Positions 55,040 through 63,277 of a stretch of DNA of 64,000 nucleotides are shown here, in pieces. The translations under genes and the position numbers were made by a program. Origin of the DNA: Allobosea sp. Its GTDB lineage: Bacteria; Pseudomonadota; Alphaproteobacteria; Rhizobiales; Kaistiaceae. How positions within the stretch are numbered: the stretch's first letter is position 1; every line of letters begins with the position of its first letter. Where the stretch lies: assembly GCA_017307955.1 (NCBI GenBank), contig JAFKFV010000021.1:1-64000 (forward strand), given 5' to 3'. The notes below the pieces were generated by a model. That model saw only the letters and a program-made list of their open reading frames with translations. It did no database searches and was not told the origin of the DNA.

Positions 55040-55723
55040 TCACTCCACCAGTTCCACGGGGCGACGGCCGCGCACCCGCTTGTTGAGATGCGTCATGAAG
55101 GCCATGGCGAAGAGCGGCGTCAACAGGTTGACGATCGGGATCGCGAGGAACAGCGCGATGACGAAGCCGCCGACAAGCACCGTGCCGGCATTCTCGCGGC
55201 GCAGCGCCCGTGCGGCGTCGACACCGCCGAACCGCGCCGCCGCTGCCTCGAAGAATTCGCGGCCGAGCAGATAGCCGTTGCCGATGAAGAAGGCGACGAG
55301 ATTGACGCCGGGCACCAGCAGCAGCACGAGACAGATCAGATTGACCACCACCGCCGTCGCCGCGAAGCCGATGGCGCCGAAAGCGCTCTCCTTCAGCGAC
55401 AGGCCTGTTCCAGGCGGATCGAGGGGATAGTGCCTTCGCTCGACGATCGCCGCGATGTCGTCGGAGAAGAGGCCTGCCATCAGCGCCGAGACGGGCGCGA
55501 CGAGAAAGGCGATGCCGATGACGAAGCCGAAGCCCGAGACGATCGCGACGGAGGTCCCTATCCAGGCATGGTCGGGCCAGTCGGCAAAGTGGACCACCGC
55601 CGCCTGCAGGGCGAGCCAGAGCAGAAAGAGCAGGAGCAGCGTCAGCCCCAGCACCTTCAGCAGGACAGCGCGGAAGGGGCGTGTCGGCAGGTCGGAAAGA
55701 GCGAGCCAGGCGGCGGCGAGCAT
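55040..55723 (-). CDS. EI24/CysZ-like membrane protein
   Basis: A 227-residue inner-membrane protein of the EI24/CysZ (DUF540-type) family. Hydrophobic segments are seen at VLLKVLGLTLLLLFLLWLALQAAVV, IVSGFGFVIGIAFLVAPVSALMAGLF, FAATAVVVNLICLVLLLVPGVNLVAFFIGNGYLLGREFFE and VLVGGFVIALFLAIPIVNLLTPLFAMAF; the GYLLGREFFE segment is typical. CysZ carries sulfate in E. coli, but the role here is not established. A strong AAGGAGGT lies 10 nt before ATG 55723. Confidence 0.86.
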   Translation of the reverse strand: MLAAAWLALSDLPTRPFRAVLLKVLGLTLLLLFLLWLALQAAVVHFADWPDHAWIGTSVAIVSGFGFVIGIAFLVAPVSALMAGLFSDDIAAIVERRHYPLDPPGTGLSLKESAFGAIGFAATAVVVNLICLVLLLVPGVNLVAFFIGNGYLLGREFFEAAAARFGGVDAARALRRENAGTVLVGGFVIALFLAIPIVNLLTPLFAMAFMTHLNKRVRGRRPVELVE

Positions 55724-55914
55724 CGTGCGGTCAACCTCCTTCGCGGCGTTTGGGCAGCCTCGGCTCAGGACGCCGCTGCGCACCGGCAGATGGTCACGGC
55801 AGCGGCGGGCCGCAAGCCGGACCGACGGTTGCACGGCAAAGCGCCGGCTGTATAGTCCGCAACCGACCCGCCCGCCGGCCCGCCGGCCCCTGCTCTTTTC
55901 GGATCGGCCATCGA

Positions 55915-56919
55915 ATGACGCAAGCCAGCTACGACGTTCTCGGCATCGGGAATGCGATCGTCGACATCCTGGCGCGGGCTGAGGACAATTTCCTCGTCGA
56001 GCAGAAACTGACCAAAGGCGCGATGCGGCTGGTCGACATGGAGGAATCGGCGCGGCTCTACGCCGCCATGGGGCCGGCCATCGAGGCGTCGGGCGGCTCG
56101 GCCGGTAACACGGTGGCCGGCATCGCGTCGCTCGCGGGCCGCTGCTCCTATGTCGGCAAGGTCGCGGACGACCAGCTCGGCGCCGTCTATCGTCACGATA
56201 TGCGCGCCATCGGCGCCCGCTATGATGTCGCGCCGCTGCCGGCGGGCACGCTGCCGACCGCCCGCTCCATGATCTTCATCACGCCGGACGGCGAGCGCAC
56301 GATGAACACCTATCTCGGCGCCTGCCACCGCCTGGGGCCCGAGGATATCGACGAGGCGCTCGTCGCCGATACCAAGATCACCTATTTCGAAGGCTTCCTG
56401 TGGGACGCGCCGAGCGCCCGTGACGCCTTCCACAAGGCGGCGTCGATCGCGCATCGCGCCGGCCGCAAGGTGTCGCTGACGCTGTCGGACGCCTTCTGCG
56501 TCGACCGTTTCCGCGGCGATTTCACGCGGCTCCTGAAGGACGGCACGATCGACATCCTGTTCGCCAACGACGCCGAGCTCAAATCCTTCTACCAGACCTC
56601 GAGCTTCGGGGCGGCGCTCGACGCGCTGCGCGGCGAATGCCGGATCGCCGCGGTCACCGTCGGCGCGGAAGGCTCCTTCGTGGTCACGCCGGACTCGGTG
56701 GTCCAGGTTCCCGCGACGCCTGTCGAGCAGGTCGTCGACACCACCGGCGCCGGCGATCTCTACGCGTCGGGCTTCCTTTACGGCGTCGCACGCGGCTTCG
56801 CGCTGACGGATGCGGCGGCGCTCGGCTCGCTGGTCGCGGCGGAAGTCATCACCCATATCGGCCCGCGCCCGGCTGTCTCGCTGGTCGATCTCGCGCGCCA
56901 GCACGGTTATCCCCTGTGA
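55915..56919 (+). CDS. Adenosine kinase-type PfkB kinase
   Basis: A 334-residue ribokinase-family enzyme of the adenosine kinase branch, cytosolic purine salvage. Landmarks are VLGIGNAIVDILARAEDNFLVEQKLTKGAM, the substrate loop EASGGSAGNTVAGIASLAG, and the C-terminal signature QVVDTTGAGDLYASGFLYGVARG with the catalytic Asp in GAGD. It is a single gene on the plus strand, immediately before tRNA-Leu. An alternative is another sugar kinase, but the N-terminal pattern favours adenosine kinase. Confidence 0.9.
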   Translation: MTQASYDVLGIGNAIVDILARAEDNFLVEQKLTKGAMRLVDMEESARLYAAMGPAIEASGGSAGNTVAGIASLAGRCSYVGKVADDQLGAVYRHDMRAIGARYDVAPLPAGTLPTARSMIFITPDGERTMNTYLGACHRLGPEDIDEALVADTKITYFEGFLWDAPSARDAFHKAASIAHRAGRKVSLTLSDAFCVDRFRGDFTRLLKDGTIDILFANDAELKSFYQTSSFGAALDALRGECRIAAVTVGAEGSFVVTPDSVVQVPATPVEQVVDTTGAGDLYASGFLYGVARGFALTDAAALGSLVAAEVITHIGPRPAVSLVDLARQHGYPL

Positions 56920-56944
56920 CGGCGGAATGACGCCTCCATGACGA

Positions 56945-56973
56945 TTGACAAGCCCCGGCCGCGCCCTTAATCA
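56945..56973 (+). promoter_or_regulatory. Promoter of tRNA-Leu
   Basis: TTGACA (56945-56950), 16-17 nt, TTAATC/TAATCA (56967-56973), then a GC-rich discriminator and the tRNA 5' end at 56984. Good -35, fair -10, and the expected spacing to a stable-RNA gene. Confidence 0.6.
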
Positions 56974-56983
56974 ACGCGGCCAA

Positions 56984-57068
56984 GCCCAGATGGCGGAATT
57001 GGTAGACGCGCTGGTTTCAGGTACCAGTGACGCAAGTCGTGGAGGTTCGAGTCCTCTTCTGGGCACCA
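56984..57068 (+). tRNA. tRNA-Leu (anticodon CAG)
   Basis: An 85-nt class II tRNA with encoded CCA. The acceptor stem pairs GCCCAGA with TCTGGGC. The anticodon stem CTGGT/ACCAG encloses the loop TTCAGGT, giving anticodon CAG at 57018-57020 (reads CUG). A long variable arm follows, and the T arm has GGTTCGAGTCC. The D arm has GGCGGAATTGGTAGACGCG, typical of tRNA-Leu. An integrase remnant starts 95 nt downstream, so the 3' end is probably the attachment site of a genomic island. Confidence 0.96.
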
Positions 57069-57090
57069 ATCACTCTTAAGTGATTGGTTT
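57066..57090 (+). terminator. Terminator overlapping the tRNA-Leu 3' end
   Basis: CCAATCACT (57066-57074), loop CTTA, AGTGATTGG (57079-57087), TTT. It is a perfect 9-bp stem whose left arm begins in the tRNA CCA end. It probably ends tRNA transcription and lies next to the likely crossover point of the island. Confidence 0.7.
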
Positions 57091-57128
57091 CGTTGGGTCG
57101 ATTGATCTGCGTGCTGTGCACCAACGGC

Positions 57129-57149
57129 TGTGACACCAAGTGTGACACC
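57129..57149 (+). repeat. Direct repeat TGTGACACC before the integrase remnant
   Basis: TGTGACACC at 57129-57137 and again at 57141-57149, a 12-bp period between the tRNA and the integrase. Short direct repeats next to an attachment site may be integrase arm-type or excisionase sites. Confidence 0.5.
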
Positions 57150-57163
57150 GGGCTCTGCAGAAA

Positions 57164-58596
57164 ATGGATCGGCTCCCTGAGCGAATGATGGTGCGAAACG
57201 GCACCTATTATCACCGCGTCAAGGTTCCAAGGGACATTGTCGACCGCTACGGAAAGCGGATCGAGGTTGTGTCGTTGCGGACGAAAGACCGCAAAGTCGC
57301 AAAGGCGCGGAACGCGCGCATGACCGCCGACCTGAACGAGAAGTTCGACCAGGTCCGCGCCGCGTCAATCACAGCCGAGCTGAGGCAAGAGTCCGCACCG
57401 CTGAGCGCGGAACGCATCGCTTCGATCACTCGTGCGCACGCAGCGCGAATCGAAGAGCAGCTCTTGGTCGACCGCGTCGAACTTTTCGAGGCAGCGGTCG
57501 CCGACCCTCGCCGCCTATGGAAAGGCGAACTGATCAAGCTTCCCGACGATGCCGATGGGGAGAATTTCGATCCAGCCTTCGCCCATCTCGTTGAGGATGG
57601 CGAGCTCTCGCCCGTCCTGGCCTATCTTAACCGGATTCGCCTCAAGCGTCGACTTGAAACGCTCCGAGTCGATCTCAAGGCCGGCAATCTTCAAAGCTTC
57701 GTCGCGATGGCAAGGGACGGGCACGGAGTGACCAACCGCGCCGCCGCAATACGGCTCGCCAAGGCGCTCGCTGAGGCGGAGATCGGCGCACTGGAGGCTT
57801 TGCTGGCCGGGCAGGGCGAACGGCCGCCAAAGACCGGTCTCGTCGCCGGCGCTGGAGTATCAGCGCCAGCGCCTATGGCTCCCTCCCTCGATCGGCCGTT
57901 CAGGCGCCCGCCATGGCGCTCGATGTTATGTTCGATCGCTGGCGAGCAGAAACCAAGCCTGCACCGAACACGGTTTCCACATGGCTGGGCGCGATCCGCG
58001 ACTTCAAAGCGCATTTAGGGCCGAGCGCAGACGATATTCGCATCATCGGATCAACTGACGTTCTGGCTTGGAAGGACGCTCTCCTCGAAGCGGGCCAGCA
58101 GCCAAGCACGGTGAACGGTTCGAAAATCGCCTGCCTGAATGCTGTCTTCAACTGGGCAGTTCGCAAGCGGCTTCTGATTGAGAACCCTGCGAAGGGGATC
58201 AAAGCCTCTGCCAAGGTCCAGGCAGGCACCACGAAACTCCCCTATACGGACGCCGAGGTTGCTCAATTGCTTGCGCTCGCTAGGGCAGACACTAAACCGT
58301 ATCTGCGTTGGTTACCCTGGCTTGCGGCAGCAACCGGCGCTCGGATTGGCGAGCTTGCACAGATGCACGCAGACAGATCGAGATCTCAGAGACGATCTCA
58401 GTCCTTCACATCCGCCCTGCCCCGGACGCAGGCCGTCTCAAGACTGCGGAGAGCGAGCGCTCGATCCCTGTCCACTCGGCGCTCGTGAAGGAGGGTTTCC
58501 TCGATTTCGTGCGAAGCGTCGGGCAAGGGCCGCTTTTCTACGGGCACTCGTCGGGAGACCCCAACAAAAAGCATGCCTCCAAGAGCAAGACCAAAC
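57164..58596 (+). pseudogene. Decayed tyrosine-type site-specific recombinase
   Basis: Remains of a phage-type integrase now in three frames. The N-terminal part (57164 to about 57897; RNGTYYHRVKVPRDIVDRYGK) resembles the DUF6538 domain found in such integrases. After a one-base loss the core-binding domain continues in another frame (57913 on: WLGAIRDFKAHLG, STVNGSKIACLNAVFNWAV). It reaches the first catalytic Arg in ATGARIGELAQM, then a second one-base loss near 58373 leads to the third frame (ISVLHIRPAPDAGRLKTAESERSIPVH). The gene is cut by the IS at 58597, and the H-x-x-R and Tyr boxes are gone. It cannot be active. Confidence 0.88.
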
Positions 58597-58644
58597 TGAA
58601 CCGCCCCGGGTTTGTCGGAGGCCCCAACTCCTGAGAGGATGGCT

Positions 58645-58974
58645 ATGACGAGCAAGACGACGAACAAGTTTTCGCCTGAGGTGCGTGCCTGCGCGGTGCG
58701 GATGGTGCTGGATCACGAGGCCGAGCATCCGTCGCGCTGGGCGGCGATCACGTCGATTTCGGGCAAGATCGGCTGCACGGCGCAGACGCTGAGCGAGTGG
58801 GTGAAGAAGGCCGAGGTCGACGCCGGCAAGCGGGCCGGAATGACGACGGATATGGCGGCCAAGCTCAAGGCTCTCGAACGCGAGAACCGAGAGCTGCGGC
58901 AGGCAAACGAGATTCTGCGTAAGGCGTCGGCGTATTTTGCCCAGGCGGAGCTCGACCGCCGACACCGGTCATGA
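58645..58974 (+). CDS. IS3-family transposase OrfA
   Basis: A 109-residue DNA-binding subunit. The N-terminal helix-turn-helix (KFSPEVRACAVRMVLDHEAEHPSRWAAI, then IGCTAQTLSEWVKKAE) binds the IS ends. A C-terminal leucine-zipper-like helix (MAAKLKALERENRELRQANEILRKASAYFAQAE) mediates dimerisation. GAGAGG precedes ATG 58645; ATG 58639 is also possible. Its stop overlaps the orfB start as ATGA. No A-rich slippery site was seen there, so OrfB may be made by coupling rather than by a -1 shift. Confidence 0.9.
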   Translation: MTSKTTNKFSPEVRACAVRMVLDHEAEHPSRWAAITSISGKIGCTAQTLSEWVKKAEVDAGKRAGMTTDMAAKLKALERENRELRQANEILRKASAYFAQAELDRRHRS

Positions 58975-59877
58975 TCGCGTTCATCGACTATCACCGCGGA
59001 GCCTATGGGGTCGAGCCGATCTGCAAGGTATTGCCGATCGCCCCGTCAACTTACCATGAGCATGTCGCCAGGCGGACCTATCCCGGGAAGCTGTCGGCTC
59101 GGGCGAAGCGGGACCTGGAACTGAAGCCGCAGATCGAGCGCGTATTCGGCGAGAACTTCGAGGTCTATGGCGCGCGCAAGGTCTGGCGGCAGATGTTGCG
59201 CGAGGGGTTCGACGTCGCCCGCTGCACGGTCGAACGTCTGATGGCTGAGCTCGGCCTGCAAGGCGTCATTCGCGGCAAGCCCCTCCGCACGACCGTTCAG
59301 GACAAGGCGGCGCCGTGCCCGCTCGACCATGTCAACCGGGGGTTCCATGCGCCGGCCCTGGAACATGCTGTGGGTCTCGGATTTCACCTATGTCAGCACC
59401 TGGTCGGGCTTCGTCTACGTCGCCTTCGTGATCGATGCCTATGCTCGGCGGATCGTCGGTTGGAGGGTGTCGCGGACGGCCCATGCGAGCTTCGTCCTCG
59501 ACGCGCTGGAGCAGGCCCTGCATGAGCGAAGGCCCGTCCATCGAGGCGGCCTCGTGCATCATTCCGACAGGGGATCTCAATACGTCAGCATTCGATACAC
59601 CCAGCGCCTCGCCGAGGCCGGCATCGAGCCCTCGGTCGGCAGCGTCGGTGACTCCTACGACAATGCTCTCGCAGAGACGATCAACGGACTCTACAAGGCC
59701 GAGCTGATCCATCGGCGCGGGCCATGGCGATCCTTCGAGGCCGTGGAGTTCGCTACGCTGACCCGGGTCGACTGGTTCAACCATCGACGGCTGATGGAGC
59801 CCATCGGCAACATTCCGCCGGGCGAAGCCGAGGAACGCTACTACGCCATGCTGGATGAGCCAGCCATGGCGGCGTAA
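58971..59877 (+). pseudogene. IS3-family transposase OrfB, frameshifted
   Basis: The catalytic DDE subunit split by a one-base insertion near 59355-59362. The first part (58971 on: IAFIDYHRGAYGVEPICKVLPIAPSTYHEH, then VYGARKVWRQMLREGFDVARCTVERLM) runs out of frame after NRGFHAPAL. The second part (from about 59359: NMLWVSDFTYVSTWSGFVYVAFVIDAYARRIVGW) carries the DDE residues in SDFTYV, HHSDRGSQYVS and NALAETINGLYKAELI. Both halves are otherwise well kept, so the damage is recent or a sequencing error. Confidence 0.85.
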
Positions 59878-60065
59878 CTCAAACCAAACGGCCTCCGACA
59901 AACCCGGGGCGGTTCAATGACGAGCCCCCAGGCAGGCCCATCTCGCAATGACCCGACATAGCCGACAGTTTTCTGCCCGCCAGGGAGGACCGTAGGGGAC
60001 CCAAAGGCCCTCCTAGGGTGGAGTGGGGCTGAGCGCCCTCACAGTGCAAGCAGCTAAACTCTAAA

Positions 60066-60530
60066 GTCGGGTCGCCGACCGCTTGGAACGAGCACAATTT
60101 CGTCTTTCGGGAGTCGGACGGTCTGTTCCAGCATGGCAAAGGCAACGCCGGCCTTCGACGGCTGTGCTGCGGATGCGACCGATCTGACGATCATTCCGAT
60201 CAATATGGGCGAGCCGATCCTTATCGCTCGCGGATCCAATGCGGCGCACAGGCTGGGCTTCTCGCCACATGGCGCCGGTCGAGACACCGCCCGCAGCGCC
60301 CATGTCCGACGGTTAATCGATGACTACAGAGCTGATGCCCGTGGTCTCAGCCCGAACAACATCTCAGCAATCCTCGCAAGGAGACGGCAGAACTGGATGT
60401 TCGCTTCGTCTCGGGAGAGCCGGACGTCTCGGAATTGCAGATCGACTGCAAGAGCACGGTCTTTTTCCGCGCGCAGATCGCGGAGTTCGAGCTGGCGATA
60501 TTGTTGACGAGGTGATCCTCTATGGCTGAA
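60066..60530 (+). pseudogene. Remnant of an RtcB-like RNA ligase gene (C-terminal part)
   Basis: Broken reading frames together give an RtcB C-terminal half. AWNEHNFVF and DGLFQHGKG (60081-60135) are followed, after a one-base shift near 60137, by ATPAFDGCAADATDLTIIPINMGEPILIARG, FSPHGAGRD (the catalytic-His HGAGR motif) and HVRRLIDDYRADARGLSPNNIS. Another shift near 60378 leads to ETAELDVRFVSGEPDVSELQ and RAQIAEFELA, and a third near 60500 to IVDEVILYG and a stop. About 250 N-terminal residues are missing. The stretch 59917-60065 between the IS and this remnant holds nothing recognisable. Confidence 0.75.
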
Positions 60531-60599
60531 TCGTGGCAGATAATGTTGAGCCTCGGTGATCAAGCCGCGTCTATGCTGCACTCTACTGATCTGTCCCGG

Positions 60600-62405
60600 C
60601 TATCGCGGCGATGCGATTTTGGTTAAGCGCCTCATCTCGACAAAGCTGTCTTTGCCATAGTGAACGGCATTGCGTGCGAAATAGGGTGGCACCTGCATGT
60701 CGAATTGCGCGTAGCCGTGGCTCACATCGCTGCGCAGGAGATCCGTGCGACTTCCGATGTCGAGACGAAAGCGCTCGCCGCGCCGCAGCACGACCGGCTG
60801 CGGGGTGAGGCTGAAGCGAAGGGTTACCAGAACGCCGGGCACGAGGGGTTCCGGCGTGTCGATGTCGATGGCGATCTCGGTTGCTGTGGAGCGGGTCTCG
60901 TCGATCCTGCGGCAGGCCGGCCGGATCATGCCCATGGAAAGGATCCAGTAGGTCCCGTCTGCCGCGACGACGCCCGTGCGGGCAACGATATGGGAATCGA
61001 TCTCGTTCGAGCTGAAGGCGAGGCTCACGGTCACGGGTCCGGTCAGCTCCATCTCCTCCTCGATCGGCATCTCGAAGGCGAGGGATTGATTGGCGACCTC
61101 GTCGAAGCCAGCCGTGACCGTGGCGCCAGGGGGCACGGCTGCCCAGCGGTTCAGGCCGCCGGTCGCCAGTTCCGGTGTCAGCCGATGCGTGGCCGTGTCG
61201 GCGCCGTCAGAGACGAGATAGAGCCGCAGTGGCGTGCTCTCCGGAAGCGGCCAGTCGGCTGCGGATCGGTAGGTCCCGGCGCCTTGCCGCCAGTAGCGCA
61301 CCCTTGCCTGGCTCGCATAGCCATTGTCGGCGCCGTAGAGTAGATGGTCGAAGAAGGCGAGCGCCTCCAGCTGCCAGTGATAGGCCGGCAGCTCATAGGC
61401 CGGCGGGCCGATGATCAGCCATCGCCGGTCGCGCCGCGTGCCGGCATTCTCGAAAAGGTCATAGGCGCCGAACTGGTGCAGATTGAGGTAGCCCGGATTC
61501 TGCACCACGACGAAAGGTACCTCGATATCGCCGAGCGCGCCGGACGGCCCCTTCGGCAGCGGCGAGGCCGAGCGTGTCTTGCCGTCGAGCATGAGGGCAG
61601 CGAAGAGCGCGCGCGCCGCCGGCGTCGGCATCTGCCGCTGGAAGGCCTTCATGATCCGCACCATCCGCTTCCTCAGCGCCGGCCACCATAGATGCTTGAG
61701 GGGCGAATTGAGGAAGTGGCTGATTGCCGCCCGCAGGAACGGCGGCACATGCAGCCGTGATTGCAGCGGCGTGAAATTGGCGCCCATCCACGTCGCGAAG
61801 AAATCGGGCTGCGGCGCGCCGCCGAACATGGCGATGTGCCGAAAGAAGTCCGTGCACATCTCGATCGTGAAGAAGGCCTTCAATGCCGGCGGGCGAAGAC
61901 GCGCCACCTGCGGCTGCGTCATGCCATAATAGGACGTGCCGAAGAGGACGACCTGCCCGTCGCACCAAGGCTGCGCGGCAACCCATTGGATGACCTTGGC
62001 ATGGTCCTCGACATCCGTGTCGTTCAGATAGACACCATCAGCGCCAGTCGAGCGGCTCATGCCGCGCCGCGCGACGATGACATGCGCATAGCCGCGGTCA
62101 GTGAACACCGGCGGGCTGCCGGACTCGTTGTTGCCCGTCGGGGCACCGGCGGCTTGCAGTTCCTTGGAATAGGCGGCGAACGCGACGACGGCAGGATAGC
62201 GGCCGGGCGGCTTCGGCAGATAGACATCGGCCGCGAGCGCGATTGCAGGCGCCACCTCAATCATCTGATCCGCAAGGATATGACAGCCGAGCCCAGACCG
62301 CGCAGCCGGGCCGGGCGTCCATCCGGCCAATTGCTCGCCGAACAGCCCTCCCTTCAACGGGATCAGGTTGTCCCAGAACCCCTGCTTGATAAGCTCGGCG
62401 AACAT
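60600..62405 (-). CDS. CocE/NonD family hydrolase (X-Pro dipeptidyl-peptidase-like, S15)
   Basis: A 601-residue alpha/beta hydrolase of the CocE/NonD family. The core has IALAADVYLPKPPGRYPAVVAFAAYSK (the L-x-DVY-P opening of S15 proteins) and RGYAHVIVARRGMSRSTGADG. The nucleophile elbow is VVLFGTSYYGMTQ (Ser near residue 155). The C-terminal beta-jellyroll domain includes LYLVSDG and TGPVTVSLAFSSNEIDSHIVARTGVVAADG, and ends with GERFRLDIGSRTDLLRSD. Known members cleave esters, amides or X-Pro peptides. AGAGGGA precedes the ATG. It lies 73 nt after two NHLP-type precursor genes on the same strand, so its substrate may be a peptide or its modified product. Confidence 0.87.
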   Translation of the reverse strand: MFAELIKQGFWDNLIPLKGGLFGEQLAGWTPGPAARSGLGCHILADQMIEVAPAIALAADVYLPKPPGRYPAVVAFAAYSKELQAAGAPTGNNESGSPPVFTDRGYAHVIVARRGMSRSTGADGVYLNDTDVEDHAKVIQWVAAQPWCDGQVVLFGTSYYGMTQPQVARLRPPALKAFFTIEMCTDFFRHIAMFGGAPQPDFFATWMGANFTPLQSRLHVPPFLRAAISHFLNSPLKHLWWPALRKRMVRIMKAFQRQMPTPAARALFAALMLDGKTRSASPLPKGPSGALGDIEVPFVVVQNPGYLNLHQFGAYDLFENAGTRRDRRWLIIGPPAYELPAYHWQLEALAFFDHLLYGADNGYASQARVRYWRQGAGTYRSAADWPLPESTPLRLYLVSDGADTATHRLTPELATGGLNRWAAVPPGATVTAGFDEVANQSLAFEMPIEEEMELTGPVTVSLAFSSNEIDSHIVARTGVVAADGTYWILSMGMIRPACRRIDETRSTATEIAIDIDTPEPLVPGVLVTLRFSLTPQPVVLRRGERFRLDIGSRTDLLRSDVSHGYAQFDMQVPPYFARNAVHYGKDSFVEMRRLTKIASPR

Positions 62406-62478
62406 GGATCCCTCTGTTACCTCAGCGTTTCAACGACTGGAGTGCGCCGGCCGAAAGTGGGAGGAGCGGCGGTCCAGG

Positions 62479-62847
62479 CTATGGCCGCGATGGACCGGTG
62501 GCAGTCTTCTGCTGCGAAGCCAGCCTCATTTCGCGCAGCACCCACTTCTGCGTGTCGTCCGGTATCAAGAAGCCGCCGATCCCGGACGAGAACAGCAGGT
62601 CGAGCACCTGCTCCGTGACGCGGTTAAGGGCAGTCTCGAGATCCTCGTCCGGACCGGGCTTCGGCGGCACCATGATGACGACCGTGTCATCCGCCTGCGC
62701 GATGATCTCGATCTTGAGATCCGGGCCCGGCGAGTAGCCGAACGTATCGCTCACGACCGCGACCGGATCGGCGAGCAGTCTGGCGCGATAGTCAGGATCG
62801 GTCGCGATCCGCTCGTAGTTCTTCTCGACGAAATCGGAATCCTTCAC
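62479..62847 (-). CDS. NHLP-type leader peptide protein 2 (putative RiPP precursor)
   Basis: A 122-residue protein with a nitrile-hydratase-alpha-like leader: YERIATDPDYRARLLADPVAVVSDTFG, LKIEIIAQADDTVVIMVPPKPG (about residues 11-67). This pattern (DP-x-F/Y-R-x2-LLADP...VPP) defines NHLP leader peptides of peptide natural products. The possible core (about 68-122) has SSGIGGFLIPDD and QKWVLREMRLAS and no cysteine. The start is GTG 62847, overlapping the previous stop (GTGA), with AGGAGG 7 nt upstream. It follows precursor 1 directly. Confidence 0.78.
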   Translation of the reverse strand: MKDSDFVEKNYERIATDPDYRARLLADPVAVVSDTFGYSPGPDLKIEIIAQADDTVVIMVPPKPGPDEDLETALNRVTEQVLDLLFSSGIGGFLIPDDTQKWVLREMRLASQQKTATGPSRP

Positions 62848-63176
62848 GGCGACGCCTCCTGGCGGGCGATGGTGCGGAGCGCGAGCAGCTTGAACTTGGC
62901 CGCAACCGGGACAAGCCAGACGAACAGGCCCTTGCTCGACCAGAGATCGAACTGGTTGAGCGGCGCCGGCGGCGGCGGCGATCCGGCCGGTCGGACAGGC
63001 GGAATGGCGAAATAGAGCGTGTCGCGCTTCTGCACGACGACTTTCACCTTGATGCCCTCGGGGATCGCGACGCCGAGCGATGCGAGCGCCGCGGCCGGAT
63101 CACTCTCAAGCATCGCGGCGAAGCCATCGTCGGCCCAGGCGCGCCTGGTCAATTCCCGCTCGAAATCTCCGGACAC
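62844..63176 (-). CDS. NHLP-type leader peptide protein 1 (putative RiPP precursor)
   Basis: A 110-residue protein whose first 60 residues fit the NHLP leader closely: ELTRRAWADDGFAAMLESDPAAALASLGVAIPEGIKVKVV, then RDTLYFAIPP. A proline-rich linker (AGSPPPPAP) leads to a hydrophobic tail (FDLWSSKGLFVWLVPVAAKFKLLAL), which has no cysteine and two tryptophans. The start is GTG 63176 with GGGAGGGG well spaced; the long open frame further upstream is Arg/Gly-rich and not protein-like. It is the first of two tandem precursors between a flavin monooxygenase and a CocE/NonD hydrolase. Confidence 0.8.
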   Translation of the reverse strand: MSGDFERELTRRAWADDGFAAMLESDPAAALASLGVAIPEGIKVKVVVQKRDTLYFAIPPVRPAGSPPPPAPLNQFDLWSSKGLFVWLVPVAAKFKLLALRTIARQEASP

Positions 63177-63277
63177 CGAAGCCCCTCCCTGTTGCCGGCC
63201 GCGGCCGATGCCACGGCCACGGGCGTCGCCTCTTCGTCGTCGGTGAGCCGCATCGACCGCGGCCCGGATGCGCCTGT

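Larger units (their letters stand above)
58597..59916 (+). mobile_element. IS3-family insertion sequence, 1320 bp
   Basis: Perfect 27-bp inverted ends: left 58597-58623 begins TGAACCGCCCCGGG, right 59890-59916 ends CCCGGGGCGGTTCA. Inside are orfA and orfB of an IS3-family transposase overlapping at ATGA. No target duplication is seen: the 3-4 bases on the left (AAAC) and right (ATGA) differ. The element may therefore have taken part in an adjacent deletion or recombination. orfB carries a frameshift. The OrfA/OrfB style recalls the IS51-type branch, which a database comparison could settle. Confidence 0.93.

Noticed and set aside
58940..58980. Programmed -1 frameshift joining orfA and orfB
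   Set aside because: No A-rich slippery heptamer near the overlap; ATGA coupling is the simpler reading.
60133..60507. A functional 124-aa protein inside the rtcB-like stretch
   Set aside because: Only part of it matches RtcB; its end is out-of-frame RtcB sequence, so it is a fragment of a broken gene.
60515..60535. Selenocysteine-type reading of the TGA in the rtcB-like remnant
   Set aside because: At least three frameshifts and the missing N-terminus show decay; no selenocysteine insertion element was seen.
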